NCBI RefSeq assembly: GCF_002632755.1
Contig: NZ_NJAK01000001.1
Span: forward strand, 1-64,000
DNA: 64,000 nucleotides
From: Xenorhabdus ishibashii
GTDB taxonomy: Bacteria; Pseudomonadota; Gammaproteobacteria; Enterobacterales; Enterobacteriaceae
Direction: 5' to 3'
How positions within the stretch are numbered: the first letter of the stretch is position 1; each line of letters starts with the position of its first letter. Both the position numbers and the translations under genes were made by a program. Shown piece after piece: positions 17,635 to 26,632 of the stretch. The notes under the pieces were generated by a model. The model searched no databases. It was given only the letters and a program-made list of their open reading frames with translations, and was not told where the DNA came from.

Positions 17635-18088
17635 TATTTCCTCTGCATTCAGTATTTACATAATCCTGCAAATATCTCAGTTTTGCCCGGTCGTTGATGA
17701 TGCCTTCTCGGATATCGAGAACAGTAGATCCAGTTTCTCCAGTGAGTTCGACGGTGGTTGAATCGACCACGCTGCCGGAGGTAACGGTTTCAGACACGGG
17801 GCAGGTGGCTTTGATGCGCAGCTTGCGACGGCCAGCGGCAACATCAGCCCGAAGAGTATCGATTTCAGTCTTGGCATGGGCGAGTTCCTGAGTGTGCTTG
17901 GTGTTTAACTCTGTGAGGTGCTGGATACGTTCTTGCTGCTCGTTTATCGCGATGACCTGTCCGTCATACACTAACTTTAAGTTATGGTATTCTTCGGCCT
18001 TGCCCCGATACTCACCGTAATAGAACCAGAATGCACCAGCGAGCAACCCCATGATACCGAAAGTGAAGTAGTGGCTGTTGAATTTCAT
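17627..18088 (-). CDS. Rz: Rz-like inner-membrane spanin
   Basis: A 153-residue protein with an N-terminal membrane anchor (YFTFGIMGLLAGAFWFYYG), followed by a long charged coiled coil (VIAINEQQERIQHLTELNTKHTQE), and a C-terminal region with LRYLQDYVNTEC, the usual Rz ending. Together with the embedded Rz1 it should fuse inner and outer membranes at the end of lysis. It overlaps the upstream muralytic gene as ATGA. Confidence 0.85.
   Translation of the reverse strand: MKFNSHYFTFGIMGLLAGAFWFYYGEYRGKAEEYHNLKLVYDGQVIAINEQQERIQHLTELNTKHTQELAHAKTEIDTLRADVAAGRRKLRIKATCPVSETVTSGSVVDSTTVELTGETGSTVLDIREGIINDRAKLRYLQDYVNTECRGNNG
17677..17877 (-). CDS. Rz1: Rz1-like outer-membrane spanin lipoprotein, embedded in Rz
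   Basis: A 66-residue reading in another frame inside Rz. It has a lipoprotein signal (ILFGLMLPLAVASC) with the lipobox Cys at residue 20, then a Pro-rich part (SKPPAPCLKPLPPAAW). This embedded, proline-rich lipoprotein is the classical Rz1 arrangement. The other-frame overlap is biologically real and not a shadow. Confidence 0.85.
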   Translation of the reverse strand: MPRLKSILFGLMLPLAVASCASKPPAPCLKPLPPAAWSIQPPSNSLEKLDLLFSISEKASSTTGQN

Positions 18089-18495
18089 AGCATCTCAAAC
18101 GCCCGTACGAAGATGTCATCAGAATAAGGCTGCTTGCCGTTCTCATGCCGAATGATCGACTTAGCTAACGCAATCAGCGTCGCTTTATTGATGTCCAGAA
18201 CTTGATGCTGTTCAGCATTCAGCGACTTAGCAACACCCTTGATATAGGCTGAGGTGTTGTTTTCTATGTTGGGTGCCCAGCGGTTGATGATTTTAGACAC
18301 GCTGTTATGACCGCCTTTGTGGTAATTGGTCAGCAACTTCATGAGTGCCCGAATGCCATACTCTGGTGACTCGAACCGACAGAACCGCTTTTCAATCTTC
18401 GGGTTATGAGGCAACTGGCCTTGCCATTTATTCTTTGGGTTGTGATCAATATTGCCCGGATTGTTGTTGCGAATACCACGTGTGGATTCATTCAT
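18085..18495 (-). CDS. Phage muralytic enzyme (P5-type structural/lysis protein)
   Basis: A 136-residue protein with TRGIRNNNPGNID near the N terminus and RFCRFESPEYGIRALMKLLTNYH, the pattern of phage P5-like muramidases (GIRNxNPGNI ... F.....GIRA....L..Y). It lies between the holin genes and Rz, so it is the endolysin. It has no signal peptide and would depend on the holin. Overlaps its neighbours by 4 to 8 bases. Confidence 0.82.
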   Translation of the reverse strand: MNESTRGIRNNNPGNIDHNPKNKWQGQLPHNPKIEKRFCRFESPEYGIRALMKLLTNYHKGGHNSVSKIINRWAPNIENNTSAYIKGVAKSLNAEQHQVLDINKATLIALAKSIIRHENGKQPYSDDIFVRAFEML

Positions 18496-18772
18496 TTATT
18501 ACCCCTCTGAACATTCGATTCACATTTCCATCAGATAAGATGATTTGAATACAAAGAATGACATTAATCGCCACTTCAAAAGGGTCTGATTCAATATATA
18601 CATTCGTTAGTATACGAAGTGGCACTGAACCTAATGCAACAATTAAAAGCCATGCAATGCACGACGGAATAAATTTATACTGTGCGCCATTCCTTCTGTA
18701 GCTCATCAGTCTTATGACAGCTAGCGAGCAAACAAAGAAGTTTATGTAAACTAGTAATATAGGGACGTTCAT
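18488..18772 (-). CDS. Putative holin-like membrane protein
   Basis: A 94-residue protein with three hydrophobic segments (ILLVYINFFVCSLAVIRLM, CIAWLLIVALGSVPLRIL, FEVAINVILCIQIIL). The overlap with both neighbours and place before the endolysin indicate a holin or holin partner. Sequence family not certain. Confidence 0.7.
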   Translation of the reverse strand: MNVPILLVYINFFVCSLAVIRLMSYRRNGAQYKFIPSCIAWLLIVALGSVPLRILTNVYIESDPFEVAINVILCIQIILSDGNVNRMFRGVINE

Positions 18773-19155
18773 CGTTTACCCCCTCTCCACTTATCGATAG
18801 CAGAGCCAATCACATCATTTACAAATTTAGTAACAGCTTCAGGTTTAGATATAGCACTTAAAATACTCACCAGACCCGCTGAAGAAAACATAGCGCCTAC
18901 TGAGTTATCAATGCTTCTCTCAAAGTAGGAACTAAGGAGACCGGTAGCATCTTTTGCAGCAAGAATGCCAACAACAAAAGACACAATAAAAAAGCAAATG
19001 CGAGTTGGTATGCTGATATCTTTAGATGAAAGAACAAATATCACAGCTCCAGCAAAAGAGCCGATGACAATTCCGGCATCCATACCACTGAATAGACCGA
19101 CTATAGAAACGCCCGCTAACGAGACGGTCGCAGTGCCTGTTAACGGCTCATTCAT
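18769..19155 (-). CDS. Putative phage holin
   Basis: A 128-residue protein with MNEPLTGTATVSLAGVSIVGLFSG and several membrane helices (VIGSFAGAVIFVLS, RICFFIVSFVVGILAAKDATGLL), and a basic C-terminal tail (WRGGKR) expected for a holin. It heads the overlapping lysis cassette. The pair of membrane genes could be holin and antiholin. Confidence 0.75.
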   Translation of the reverse strand: MNEPLTGTATVSLAGVSIVGLFSGMDAGIVIGSFAGAVIFVLSSKDISIPTRICFFIVSFVVGILAAKDATGLLSSYFERSIDNSVGAMFSSAGLVSILSAISKPEAVTKFVNDVIGSAIDKWRGGKR

Positions 19156-19179
19156 GTTTCAGTCCTATTTTCAAGTAAT

Positions 19180-19203
19180 AAAAAAGGCCACCTAAGTGAC
19201 CTT
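19180..19203 (-). terminator. Terminator-like hairpin upstream of the holin
   Basis: Minus strand AAGG-T-CAC-TTAG-GTG-G-CCTT (one mismatch) followed by T6. It separates the 52-residue membrane gene from the holin. It could be a site acted on by antiterminator Q or simply end the upstream gene. Confidence 0.5.
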
Positions 19204-19220
19204 GATTGAGATTGACAGGA

Positions 19221-19379
19221 TTATTTTTTATCCTTCCCTTTTATTGCATCATAAATAAAGCTGGCTCCAATACAGATAATGGCAAGGGGTATTCCCCACT
19301 TAACATCAGAGGAAATGACACCAAAATTCTCAAGTAAAGAGATAACGCCAGCGATAACAATAAATACACCAAGGAACAT
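19221..19379 (-). CDS. Small two-helix membrane protein, 52 residues
   Basis: Translated directly from the sequence: starts MFLGVFIVIAGVISLLENF, ends GASFIYDAIKGKDKK, stop TAA at 19221. Two hydrophobic helices separated by a short loop. A GGAAAGGT sequence precedes the start. Common at the beginning of phage lysis cassettes; function not known. Confidence 0.6.
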   Translation of the reverse strand: MFLGVFIVIAGVISLLENFGVISSDVKWGIPLAIICIGASFIYDAIKGKDKK

Positions 19380-19696
19380 AACCTTTCCCTATCTATGCAA
19401 TACGAACAAATACTATACACAATCAGTAGGTTAAATCACAATCACATGGACACAAAAAAAATGCCTTTGCCCCAGCGAGAGTCGCCAAGATGTCTTGTGT
19501 ACCCATAAATCAGGATTTTCTTTCATCTTCATATTTCCACCCCATCTGAACAATGGGCGTCCGTGGGGTGAACGATGGTTACCCCTGTGAGTTGGTTAAA
19601 AGTAATGGGTTGATAGTTAAGGTAAGCTGTTAGATCAGCCAAAAATCAATCAACCCACAGAGGGATGGCTGATTACCTCTGAACAAAGGAAAAAAT
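19380..19696. other. Gene-poor stretch upstream of the lysis cassette
   Basis: About 317 bases without a supported gene. It contains short inverted repeats (for example GGTTGAT ... ATCAACC around 19610-19655). By position it could hold the late promoter region for the lysis cassette, but I see no clear element. Confidence 0.35.
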
Positions 19697-19918
19697 ATGA
19701 TTGTCATTGGCGGGCATGGAATGTCACCAGAACAAAATTTTCTTTATGACAAGTCCCAATTAAGCTATGAATTAACTGTTGCAATAATTGAGTTTCTTAT
19801 CTCAGAATCCGCTAATCCAGAAGAGACAAAGAAGAAGTTAGAAAAGATGGTATTAAAACACGTCTCAAGTCACGCAAGGGGACATGCTGGCAAGGACTTA
19901 ATCAACCTTCTGAAATAG
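19697..19918 (+). CDS. Hypothetical prophage moron, 73 residues
   Basis: Starts behind AAAGGAAAAAAT (MIVIGGHGMSPEQNFLYDK...). Predicted mostly helical, with LTVAIIEFLISESANPEETKKKLEKMV. It reads on the plus strand, opposite the late operon, so it is probably a separately expressed lysogenic gene. Family unknown. Confidence 0.5.
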   Translation: MIVIGGHGMSPEQNFLYDKSQLSYELTVAIIEFLISESANPEETKKKLEKMVLKHVSSHARGHAGKDLINLLK

Positions 19919-19922
19919 CAAA

Positions 19923-20237
19923 TCAAGGTGCAAGTGATTGCACCTTATTAATATGACTCACAAATTCTAACGACTTACTTTTAGCCCACTCTGTTGCTCT
20001 GAGTTCAAAATCTGAAAACGTCGATCTTTCATTATAGTCTTCGACATAAAATAATTTTACATGAGGCGTTTCATGAAAAAGGACTTCATCTTCTTTTTGC
20101 AGGCAAACATAAACATCAGCTTCTAGTGTTGCCACTCGTTTAGAAGAAAAAGACAATATGCTTTGCTGTTTCATGCCATCATTGTTTTTAAATTCCAATC
20201 TCGAATTCACTTTAGGAAAATTTACTATAATCTTCAT
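19923..20237 (-). CDS. Hypothetical protein adjacent to the methyltransferase
   Basis: A 104-residue protein from the second of two ATGs (spacing to GAGG is better). MKIIVNFPKVNSRLEFKNND..., with alternating beta-like and charged segments. It follows the methyltransferase by 20 bases and may be cotranscribed. Function unknown. Confidence 0.5.
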   Translation of the reverse strand: MKIIVNFPKVNSRLEFKNNDGMKQQSILSFSSKRVATLEADVYVCLQKEDEVLFHETPHVKLFYVEDYNERSTFSDFELRATEWAKSKSLEFVSHINKVQSLAP

Positions 20238-20256
20238 CATTCACCTCGCTAGTGAG

Positions 20257-21534
20257 TTAAGCTTTGTGATCTAATTTAAAAACTCTGACACCCTGAGTTT
20301 TATCTTCTTTCAGGATGGCATGCTTTATTCTTTTTAGGGCAATGCGGGAAATCAATTCGGGTATTGACTCCCTGATACAATACGCTGTTGCGTTCGCATT
20401 GTTTGAGACAGGCTCCGGCGATTGAACCAAGATAAATTTTCGTCCACCACCATCTTTCTTGTTTTGTTTTAACACCGCATGGCCTGTCGAGCCACTGCCA
20501 GCGAAAAAGTCCAGAATGATATCTTCGCTACCCGTGACCTTCATTAAGTGCTCAATCAGCCCTGCCGGCTTGGGGTAATCAAAAACAGGTGAACCAAGCA
20601 GCGCTTCCACCTCTTGACTTCCCTGCTTCGTGGTAAAGCCGGTTATAATGGTTTTTGGGTGTTCGGTGCCTCGCTTTTTAACATACTGGAGGACACCATT
20701 AGGTTTGAAGAAGAACTCAACAACCTGCTGCCCTTTAGAGTCAAAGGTCTCCTTTCCTGACAGCCAATTTTCAATTTGGCGCCTCATTGTCCAGCCCGCT
20801 TTTAGTGTGACTTCGCGAGCTAAGACACCATCCTTACATTCAAATACCCCCGAAGTCACTTCAACAACTTCTTTATCTCCAAATATGGATGGAAACGTTT
20901 TATTTTCACCCAAGAACTTAATGCCAGCGGGAAAGGTTATTTCTGATGCAGGGTTTTTAAAACTGACCTTTTTTATTGCACGGTCAGAAATTAATCTATC
21001 ATCACCCTTATAAACAATATGAGATAACTGAGTCCGGTCTTTTGCATAGGCCAGAATATATTCATGTTCCCTGATGAAAATGGATGCGGAGGTTCTGCCG
21101 TTCTGCCAGATAAATCTTTCGACGAAATTCTCTTCACCGAATATTTCATTGCACAAATGGGATAAATTAACCACTTCATGGTCATCTATCGATATAAATA
21201 TCATGCCATCATCAGACAATAAATTTCGGGCTAATTTCAGTCTGGGGTAAATCATATTTAGCCAATTACCACCGAAGTTATCTTTATAGATAAAATCCTT
21301 GCCCGTATTGTAAGGCGGATCGATATAAATCATCTTTATTTTTTTGTGATAAGACTTTTGCAATATCTTAAGCACTTCAAGATTGTCACCTTCAATAAAC
21401 AGGTTCTCTGTGGTATCCCAATTCACACTCTCTTCTTTACAAGGGCACAAAGTGCCTGTTGGTGGCATTTGGGCTATTTGACGTGCGCGAGCCTTACCCT
21501 GCCAAGTGAAGTTATAGCATTCTTCAATTGCCAT
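20257..21534 (-). CDS. N6-adenine DNA methyltransferase, type III Mod-like
   Basis: A 425-residue beta-class methyltransferase. Order of motifs: target box and catalytic DPPYNTGK at residues 73-80, SDDGMIFISIDD around 108, then C-terminal motif I FAGSGSTGHAV near 345. That is the type III Mod organisation. The region between DPPYNTGKDFIYKDNFGG and NWLNMIYPRL is shorter than in typical Mod proteins, where about 30 residues intervene. No Res partner is present, so it is an orphan prophage methylase, perhaps protecting phage DNA from host restriction. Confidence 0.85.
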   Translation of the reverse strand: MAIEECYNFTWQGKARARQIAQMPPTGTLCPCKEESVNWDTTENLFIEGDNLEVLKILQKSYHKKIKMIYIDPPYNTGKDFIYKDNFGGNWLNMIYPRLKLARNLLSDDGMIFISIDDHEVVNLSHLCNEIFGEENFVERFIWQNGRTSASIFIREHEYILAYAKDRTQLSHIVYKGDDRLISDRAIKKVSFKNPASEITFPAGIKFLGENKTFPSIFGDKEVVEVTSGVFECKDGVLAREVTLKAGWTMRRQIENWLSGKETFDSKGQQVVEFFFKPNGVLQYVKKRGTEHPKTIITGFTTKQGSQEVEALLGSPVFDYPKPAGLIEHLMKVTGSEDIILDFFAGSGSTGHAVLKQNKKDGGGRKFILVQSPEPVSNNANATAYCIRESIPELISRIALKRIKHAILKEDKTQGVRVFKLDHKA

Positions 21535-21679
21535 CAACGAGGTTCCTGTAATGAATAGGTCGCCAGCCGCAATAGACGATACTGAGGTTCTGTGAGTGAT
21601 TGCGGTGGCGAATTGGGAAGAGTTTGGAATAAATTCCTAAAAGGTGATATGTGTATAAAACAATAATACCTAAATAAAA

Positions 21680-22273
21680 TCAATCACTCTTATTATCATT
21701 ATCGTTTTTTAGATTTATTTTCTGGATCATATATGATGAATTGAATAAAAACGAAATTAACTCAAGCGTCATTGCCAATCCATAGAAGAACGCCCAAACA
21801 CTAATAAATCTAAAAGTCTGACAAGGTAAAATTTTGTTTATCGCAGCCCATACTATAACCAAAACAAATACAACGAGGGGATAACCCATATCAACAGGAA
21901 CTATTTCAGGGCCAAAATTTATTTGTTTACTTTTTTTACCTTCATTCAAAAACTTTAGAAAACTGCTTGGCATTACAAACATTAGGGCAAACACACCAAT
22001 ACCGAAACCAAGTATGCTAGGAAAGACCGATAAAATCGCATCAGATGGTTCCCATGTCCATACTGAAATATATTGATAATTAATTAAACTCAATACCAAT
22101 ACGAAAAAAAACAGGTACGCCATTTTCTTAAAAATCCTGCTCCACCACATATGTATAGGAGCAAAACTCTTATTACCCTCATCACTACCTTCGCAGGCGT
22201 AAGCATTAGCAATGCGGAAAACGGCACCAATGACAGGTAATCGTCTAATTATTTTATATATTTTCTTATTCAT
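21680..22273 (-). CDS. Membrane protein of unknown function
   Basis: A 197-residue protein from ATG 22273 (MNKKIYKIIRRLPVIGAVF). At least four membrane segments: AYLFFFVLVLSLINY, ILSVFPSILGFGIGVFALMFVM, YPLVVFVLVIVWAAIN and FISVWAFFYGLAMTLELISF. It lies in the moron block next to the methyltransferase. Could be a superinfection-exclusion or defence factor, but the sequence gives no proof. Confidence 0.6.
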   Translation of the reverse strand: MNKKIYKIIRRLPVIGAVFRIANAYACEGSDEGNKSFAPIHMWWSRIFKKMAYLFFFVLVLSLINYQYISVWTWEPSDAILSVFPSILGFGIGVFALMFVMPSSFLKFLNEGKKSKQINFGPEIVPVDMGYPLVVFVLVIVWAAINKILPCQTFRFISVWAFFYGLAMTLELISFLFNSSYMIQKINLKNDNDNKSD

Positions 22274-22529
22274 AAGGTATCGCTTCCGCCTATTATTGAT
22301 AACAGGCCGTGCCTGCATGATTTCAGATGCTAAATTGTGATCCTGCCAATATGAGCGTTTGCGATCGGCTGGAATAGGTAAATCCGCAAACGCACCCAAC
22401 ACTTTCTCGGTAGTTGGCGACCAGAAAACAAAAAGGCCACGCCATGCGCAGCCTTGAATTTGAACCGTTCGGAATTCCTAACTATTTGAATTTATTCCGA
22501 TATGGGAATTCCGATATCGGGATCTTGAA

Positions 22530-22598
22530 CTACTGCATATTTTGCAGGAGTTGAATAAAACCATCGAACTCATCGCACCATTCGAACTCATCTTTCAT
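22530..22598 (-). CDS. Possible 22-residue acidic peptide
   Basis: ATG at 22598 with GGGAGAG about 8 bases upstream; product MKDEFEWCDEFDGFIQLLQNM plus one residue. It has a proper ribosome site but is too short to assign. May be a remnant or a leader peptide of the membrane protein gene. Confidence 0.3.
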   Translation of the reverse strand: MKDEFEWCDEFDGFIQLLQNMQ

Positions 22599-22734
22599 GA
22601 GTATTCTCTCCCGATCAGTATGTTGACCGAAACACCTAAAATAACACTTAATATATTGATTTAAATACGATATAGATGTTGATCGTAACGTTCACTTTGA
22701 GCTGTAAACTCTAAGTTGACGACTGATAGATAGC

Positions 22735-22845
22735 AAAAAACCCCGCCATTTGGCAGGGTTTTAGAATATTCAATAGGTGCAGTAGACTTGTCATCGCCGT
22801 TTTCCGCACCTAGCTTCCTACTCGGAAGTCTTACAAGTCCCATAA
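22735..22845 (-). ncRNA. Structured small RNA with terminator downstream of mazF (C4-like?)
   Basis: On the minus strand CTTCC-N5-GGAAG forms a hairpin (22814-22828). GACTTGT at 22785-22791 complements ACAAGTC at 22833-22839, while AGGTGC 22775-22780 complements GCACCT 22806-22811; these two pairings interleave, so they form a pseudoknot or alternative folds. A strong terminator (CCCTGCC-AAAT-GGCGGGG-T6) ends the element at 22735. The organisation resembles C4-type antisense RNAs of phage immunity regions, and the overlapping 60-codon frame is probably not a protein. Confidence 0.45.
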
Positions 22846-22888
22846 GGGTTCGAAAAGAAGTATCGAATAGTAGGGTCGGAATGTCAAG

Positions 22889-23290
22889 CTATTTGACTAG
22901 GTGAGACATACCTATCCCATGAAGAACAGCATTCTTTATTAACCTCACTTCATTATCAGATAGTTGTGGCTCTATGTAACACCTGCCTTCCCAAGTTCGG
23001 GCCTTAATTTTATCAAGTCGCCCTGTAGAAACAGTCGTGATCATGTCACACTTCGCCCAGCATCTGACATACTCTTTCCCCGGTATCGGGTTTTCTAACA
23101 ATTCATGGTGATGACTAAGCGCTGGTATAGGCTCTGTTGTGCTTATGGGTACAACAGTAACCAGCTTACTATTCTGTCTGTTTCTGGCTATCACAATGAT
23201 TGGTCTTATTTTTACGATTTCGGGAACAATTAGTCCTTTAAAGTCACACATAAGAACGGAACCCACACGTGGCTGATACCTTAATCCCAT
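22889..23290 (-). CDS. PemK/MazF-family toxin-like protein
   Basis: A 133-residue protein with the fold signature of MazF/PemK RNases: VGSVLMCDFKG at the N terminus, IVKIRPIIVIA in the second strand region, LVTVVPISTTEP, and C-terminal helix. MazF toxins cleave mRNA. There is no recognisable antitoxin gene directly upstream or downstream; instead structured RNA segments with terminators lie on both sides. It may be a solitary toxin-like gene controlled by a distant or RNA partner. Confidence 0.75.
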   Translation of the reverse strand: MGLRYQPRVGSVLMCDFKGLIVPEIVKIRPIIVIARNRQNSKLVTVVPISTTEPIPALSHHHELLENPIPGKEYVRCWAKCDMITTVSTGRLDKIKARTWEGRCYIEPQLSDNEVRLIKNAVLHGIGMSHLVK

Positions 23291-23446
23291 TGCTCATATC
23301 TGGTTAGTTAACAATCGAATGATATTACACCAAATATTGTACTTTTTCACATCAAAAAGCCCGCGCAATGCATAAGCCTGAATTTAGTCTTGTAATAATG
23401 ATTTACAGGCTTAGTTGTAAACTCAAAGTTTATTACTGTGCAAAAC

Positions 23447-23467
23447 AAAAAACCCCGCCGAAGCGAG
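23447..23467 (-). terminator. Intrinsic terminator upstream of mazF
   Basis: Minus-strand CCTCGC-TTCG-GCGGGG followed by T6, a classical tetraloop terminator. The 317-base interval 23291-23607 holds this hairpin, a further AAGCCTG/CAGGCTT stem (about 23380-23412), and a GAGTTTACAACT sequence resembling GAGTTTACAGCT that follows the RNA at 22735-22845. A 27-codon plus-strand frame (MSEINKPDDNA...) exists but I cannot support it. Confidence 0.65.
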
Positions 23468-23607
23468 GTAAAATGTCTGAAATAAATAAACCAGATGATA
23501 ACGCTACATCACTGTTTCTCATCTGTCGAGAAAAGCCAATAAGCTACGTGACATAGCTATCACTCTTATCACAATAGCAGCGTTTTTACGATCGTAAAGA
23601 TTTATTT

Positions 23608-24027
23608 TTAAAAGTTACTGCATAATTGGTGTTGGTTAATATCCAGTGGCTCTTTCTGGATGTATTTATCCATTTCCAGTGAAATATCCAGCATCATTAA
23701 CATGCCCTCGATAACGCCCTCTGCCTTTTGTAGCCTCTTCCCAATGTGCGTATCAGAGCAATGATGGTCATATGCTAACTGCATAAACGTCTTACCAAAT
23801 ACGTAATAATCGAACAATAAATCATGAGCCTCGCTATTGTTCTTGTTCAGTCTCGCCATGCAGCCGGAAATAATGATGGCATCATCATCACAGCACTGCG
23901 GGCGTGACTTAACCTTGTTTGGGATTAACCCCTTAAATCCTGCCGCAATAGACGACCAGTAAACCCCTTCCTGATTGTCAGCCGCCCACGCTCCCCAACG
24001 TTCCATGATCAGTTGAATATCACGCAT
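23608..24027 (-). CDS. Antiterminator Q-like protein
   Basis: A 139-residue protein: [32 protein letters not shown] and [15 protein letters not shown] are diagnostic of the Phage_antitermQ family of lambdoid phages. It lets RNA polymerase read through into the late genes, here packaging and lysis to the left. The start abuts the primase stop (shared base). The late region below contains inserted morons. Confidence 0.9.
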   Translation of the reverse strand: MRDIQLIMERWGAWAADNQEGVYWSSIAAGFKGLIPNKVKSRPQCCDDDAIIISGCMARLNKNNSEAHDLLFDYYVFGKTFMQLAYDHHCSDTHIGKRLQKAEGVIEGMLMMLDISLEMDKYIQKEPLDINQHQLCSNF

Positions 24028-25004
24028 TATGCTGTCTCCGCTGTCTTTTTCGGAAATACCAATTCTCTGGCCTGATCCCCGTTCTGGAGCAGGTCGTTAA
24101 AATCCCCAAAGTCAGGCCAACGAACACTGACCTTTTCTAAGTCGTTATTCGCTTTCAGATTTTTAGTCGCGCACACCATTGCCGCCGCATGACCTGTGGC
24201 GCTCCAGTCGTTATCTGCGAAGATAATTAAATGCTTAACCCCTTTGGGAACCAGAAAGCGCTCCATAAGCCCCGCATTTACCACTGACCAGGTATTCACC
24301 CCGTAGATTTGTTTACAGGACAATGCGGTTTCGATGCCCTCCGCAATCCCCAATGTCGAATCGACTGGGAAAAGACGGATCGCTAGTGACTGGGCATGGT
24401 CGCGATAGCTATCTTCCTGCATCGCATCCAGTTTCTTTTGTGGCGTGATGTCCGCTTTTTTATCGCCATCAAGATAGGTGCGGTGCAGGTAACACAATGT
24501 CCCTTTAGCGTCCGTCACTAATGACCAGATAGCTTGTAGTTTCCCGTTACGAACAGGCTGCTCGGCGCAGTACTTCACATTGTCAGCAGGCAAAACATGA
24601 ATGCCCCGATTTCGCAGATAGGCTTCGCCCTGTGTACCTTTCAGGTTGGATAAGTTGGTATAGCAGGCGGTCACTCTGTTTCTGAATGTGGTGATATTGG
24701 TCTCTTTTTTCCCCACGCTACGTTTATCGGACTGGATGCCCAGCAACAGATCAATCTCATCAGCCAGCGCCTTGTATTCTTTGCCCTGTGTCAGGGTGAG
24801 TAACTTCCAGCCATCCCCTGCGTTACAGGTGCAGATGAACGTTCCCCTGCCATCCCGATCATCAATGCGGAACTTGCCTTTTTGCTTACAGATTGGACAG
24901 TTGCCCTTGAAGTGCCTCTTTCCTGTCACCGGTGGCAATTTGTAATAAGCGAAGATCTCAGGCCAGCGCCCAATAACCGCATCGGCGGTTTTTATTCTGT
25001 TCAT
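24027..25004 (-). CDS. Phage DNA primase with zinc finger and Toprim
   Basis: A 325-residue protein: zinc finger [21 protein letters not shown] ... CTCNAGDG near residues 37-68, and a Toprim part with [14 protein letters not shown] and [18 protein letters not shown]. This is the P4/PrimC-type phage primase. It overlaps the helicase gene by 4 bases and Q by 1 base, forming a replication-late regulation operon. Confidence 0.88.
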   Translation of the reverse strand: MNRIKTADAVIGRWPEIFAYYKLPPVTGKRHFKGNCPICKQKGKFRIDDRDGRGTFICTCNAGDGWKLLTLTQGKEYKALADEIDLLLGIQSDKRSVGKKETNITTFRNRVTACYTNLSNLKGTQGEAYLRNRGIHVLPADNVKYCAEQPVRNGKLQAIWSLVTDAKGTLCYLHRTYLDGDKKADITPQKKLDAMQEDSYRDHAQSLAIRLFPVDSTLGIAEGIETALSCKQIYGVNTWSVVNAGLMERFLVPKGVKHLIIFADNDWSATGHAAAMVCATKNLKANNDLEKVSVRWPDFGDFNDLLQNGDQARELVFPKKTAETA

Positions 25005-26632
25005 CGTGCTTCTCCCTGACTGGATGACATACCAAAGTGCTCGCGGATATCACTGACCCGACGTTGTACAGCCTCAAGGCTCAGTTCCTGCTGTTCGTCA
25101 CTGGACGGCGGCGCTTGCTCCGCTTTCTTGCGGGATTTCGCCCACGCAATCTGTTTATGTTTGATAAAGTTATTCACTTCGGGGGTCAGTTCCTGCGGGG
25201 TATCATGAAACCCACGCGGCCAGACGCCGAACTTGTCTTTAAACGTGTTGGATACCCAGCCATCACTGATAGTCTTTCCTTGTGAGGCGCGCTGGTTCTG
25301 GTAGCACTTTAATTGTGAGTAGAAGCTCTGCTTTTCGGCCTGTGTGTAGATGCGCTCTTTCTTGCTGAGTTTTTGGATGGTGCGACTAGTATCGACCTCA
25401 ATATCTTCACCTGATAGCGGCTTAAAGTCGCATTTCGGGCAGACATAAACGCCTGCGGGTTTCATGTAATGGCAGGAGGGGCATTCTTTCGGTAACTTCT
25501 CGCGCTTCTCCTGCTCGCGGTAACTGTCACGGGTTTTCATGCCGTCGTTTTTGCTGGGCAGCTCGTCATACTCGATATCATCAGGGTAACCGAGGCGGTG
25601 GACTGTGCCGGAGTGATCCAGAATGATGCACCTGTCCTTACCTTTGGCAGTACGCAGGCCTCTGCCGATTGTTTGGAGCCAGCGAATTTCTGACTTGGTG
25701 GGTCGAGCGTAGATAATGCACCGCACATCACTGTCAAAACCCGCCACCAACACGCCCACATTGACGATGATTTTCGTTGCACCCTGCTCAAACTGATGGA
25801 TAATCAGATCTCTTTCTTCGTGCGGCGTACTGGCAGTCATGACTTTCGCGTTAACACCAGCGCGATTGAATTCGACCGTGATAAAATTGGCATGGCTGAC
25901 ATTGACACAAAAACAAATCGTGGGCTGGTTCTCACCCAGCTTAAGCCAGCTACTGACCACATCCCCCACCAAGTCAGCCCCGCACATGATTTCGGCTATC
26001 TCATCTTCCTTGTAATCACTGCCGTATACCGGATTGGTGGAGGATTTCACCCCCGTTAAATCAGGTTTTGTTGGGGCATAGAACTCATAACTACTCAGAT
26101 CACCACGCTGGATTAACTCTTTTATCGTGGTCGGCTTAATCAGCTTCTGGTAGTAGTGACCGAGGAACGGCGAAAACGGTGTGCCCGACAAGCCAATGAC
26201 CTTGCACTCTGTTTCGGTTGTCAGTCGGGTGATTTCTTCCAGTATCTTCTTGCGTTTCAGGTGTGCTTCATCAATCACCAGCAGATCGATATCTTCGGGA
26301 AAGTCACGGCGAATTAGCGTGTCCGCCGACGCAATTTGAATTAGCTTAGACGAATCTTGATTGGGGTGATCACGCCAGATATAAGCGATTTCATCTTCCG
26401 GTAACCCATACTCGATAAAGCGCTGGGCAGTCTGATTTATCAGGACGGTAAATGGGGCAACGAAGAGAACCCGCATTCCCTTTGACATAAAGCCGTAGGT
26501 GATAAATGCGGATAATCCAGTCTTGCCTGCGCCTGTGGGTGCGTACACCATGAAAGAGTTAAAGTTCTTCCAGTCCTGACGCAGCATGTTTAGCGCGCGT
26601 TCCTGAGCAAAGTTGGGGGTAATTTCTAGCAT
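25001..26632 (-). CDS. DEAD/DEAH-box helicase of the prophage
   Basis: A 543-residue SF2 helicase. Motif I VYAPTGAGKTG (residues 29-39), motif II DEAH near 120, motif III GLSGTPFSP, and C-terminal motif VI (QTIGRGLRTAKGK). A zinc-ribbon-like CPSCHYMKPAGVYVCPKC follows. This matches the replication helicase that pairs with a primase in many lambdoid prophages of enterobacteria. It starts inside the end of a small upstream ORF. Confidence 0.9.
   Translation of the reverse strand: MLEITPNFAQERALNMLRQDWKNFNSFMVYAPTGAGKTGLSAFITYGFMSKGMRVLFVAPFTVLINQTAQRFIEYGLPEDEIAYIWRDHPNQDSSKLIQIASADTLIRRDFPEDIDLLVIDEAHLKRKKILEEITRLTTETECKVIGLSGTPFSPFLGHYYQKLIKPTTIKELIQRGDLSSYEFYAPTKPDLTGVKSSTNPVYGSDYKEDEIAEIMCGADLVGDVVSSWLKLGENQPTICFCVNVSHANFITVEFNRAGVNAKVMTASTPHEERDLIIHQFEQGATKIIVNVGVLVAGFDSDVRCIIYARPTKSEIRWLQTIGRGLRTAKGKDRCIILDHSGTVHRLGYPDDIEYDELPSKNDGMKTRDSYREQEKREKLPKECPSCHYMKPAGVYVCPKCDFKPLSGEDIEVDTSRTIQKLSKKERIYTQAEKQSFYSQLKCYQNQRASQGKTISDGWVSNTFKDKFGVWPRGFHDTPQELTPEVNNFIKHKQIAWAKSRKKAEQAPPSSDEQQELSLEAVQRRVSDIREHFGMSSSQGEAR

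Noticed and set aside
22661..22843. A 60-codon minus-strand frame downstream of mazF
   Set aside because: It coincides with strong RNA pairing and an intrinsic terminator in its middle, so I treat the segment as a structured RNA rather than a protein gene.
23368..23556. A 62-codon plus-strand frame including MSEINKPDDNA
   Set aside because: The first half is terminator sequence; a 27-codon remainder cannot be supported from the sequence alone.
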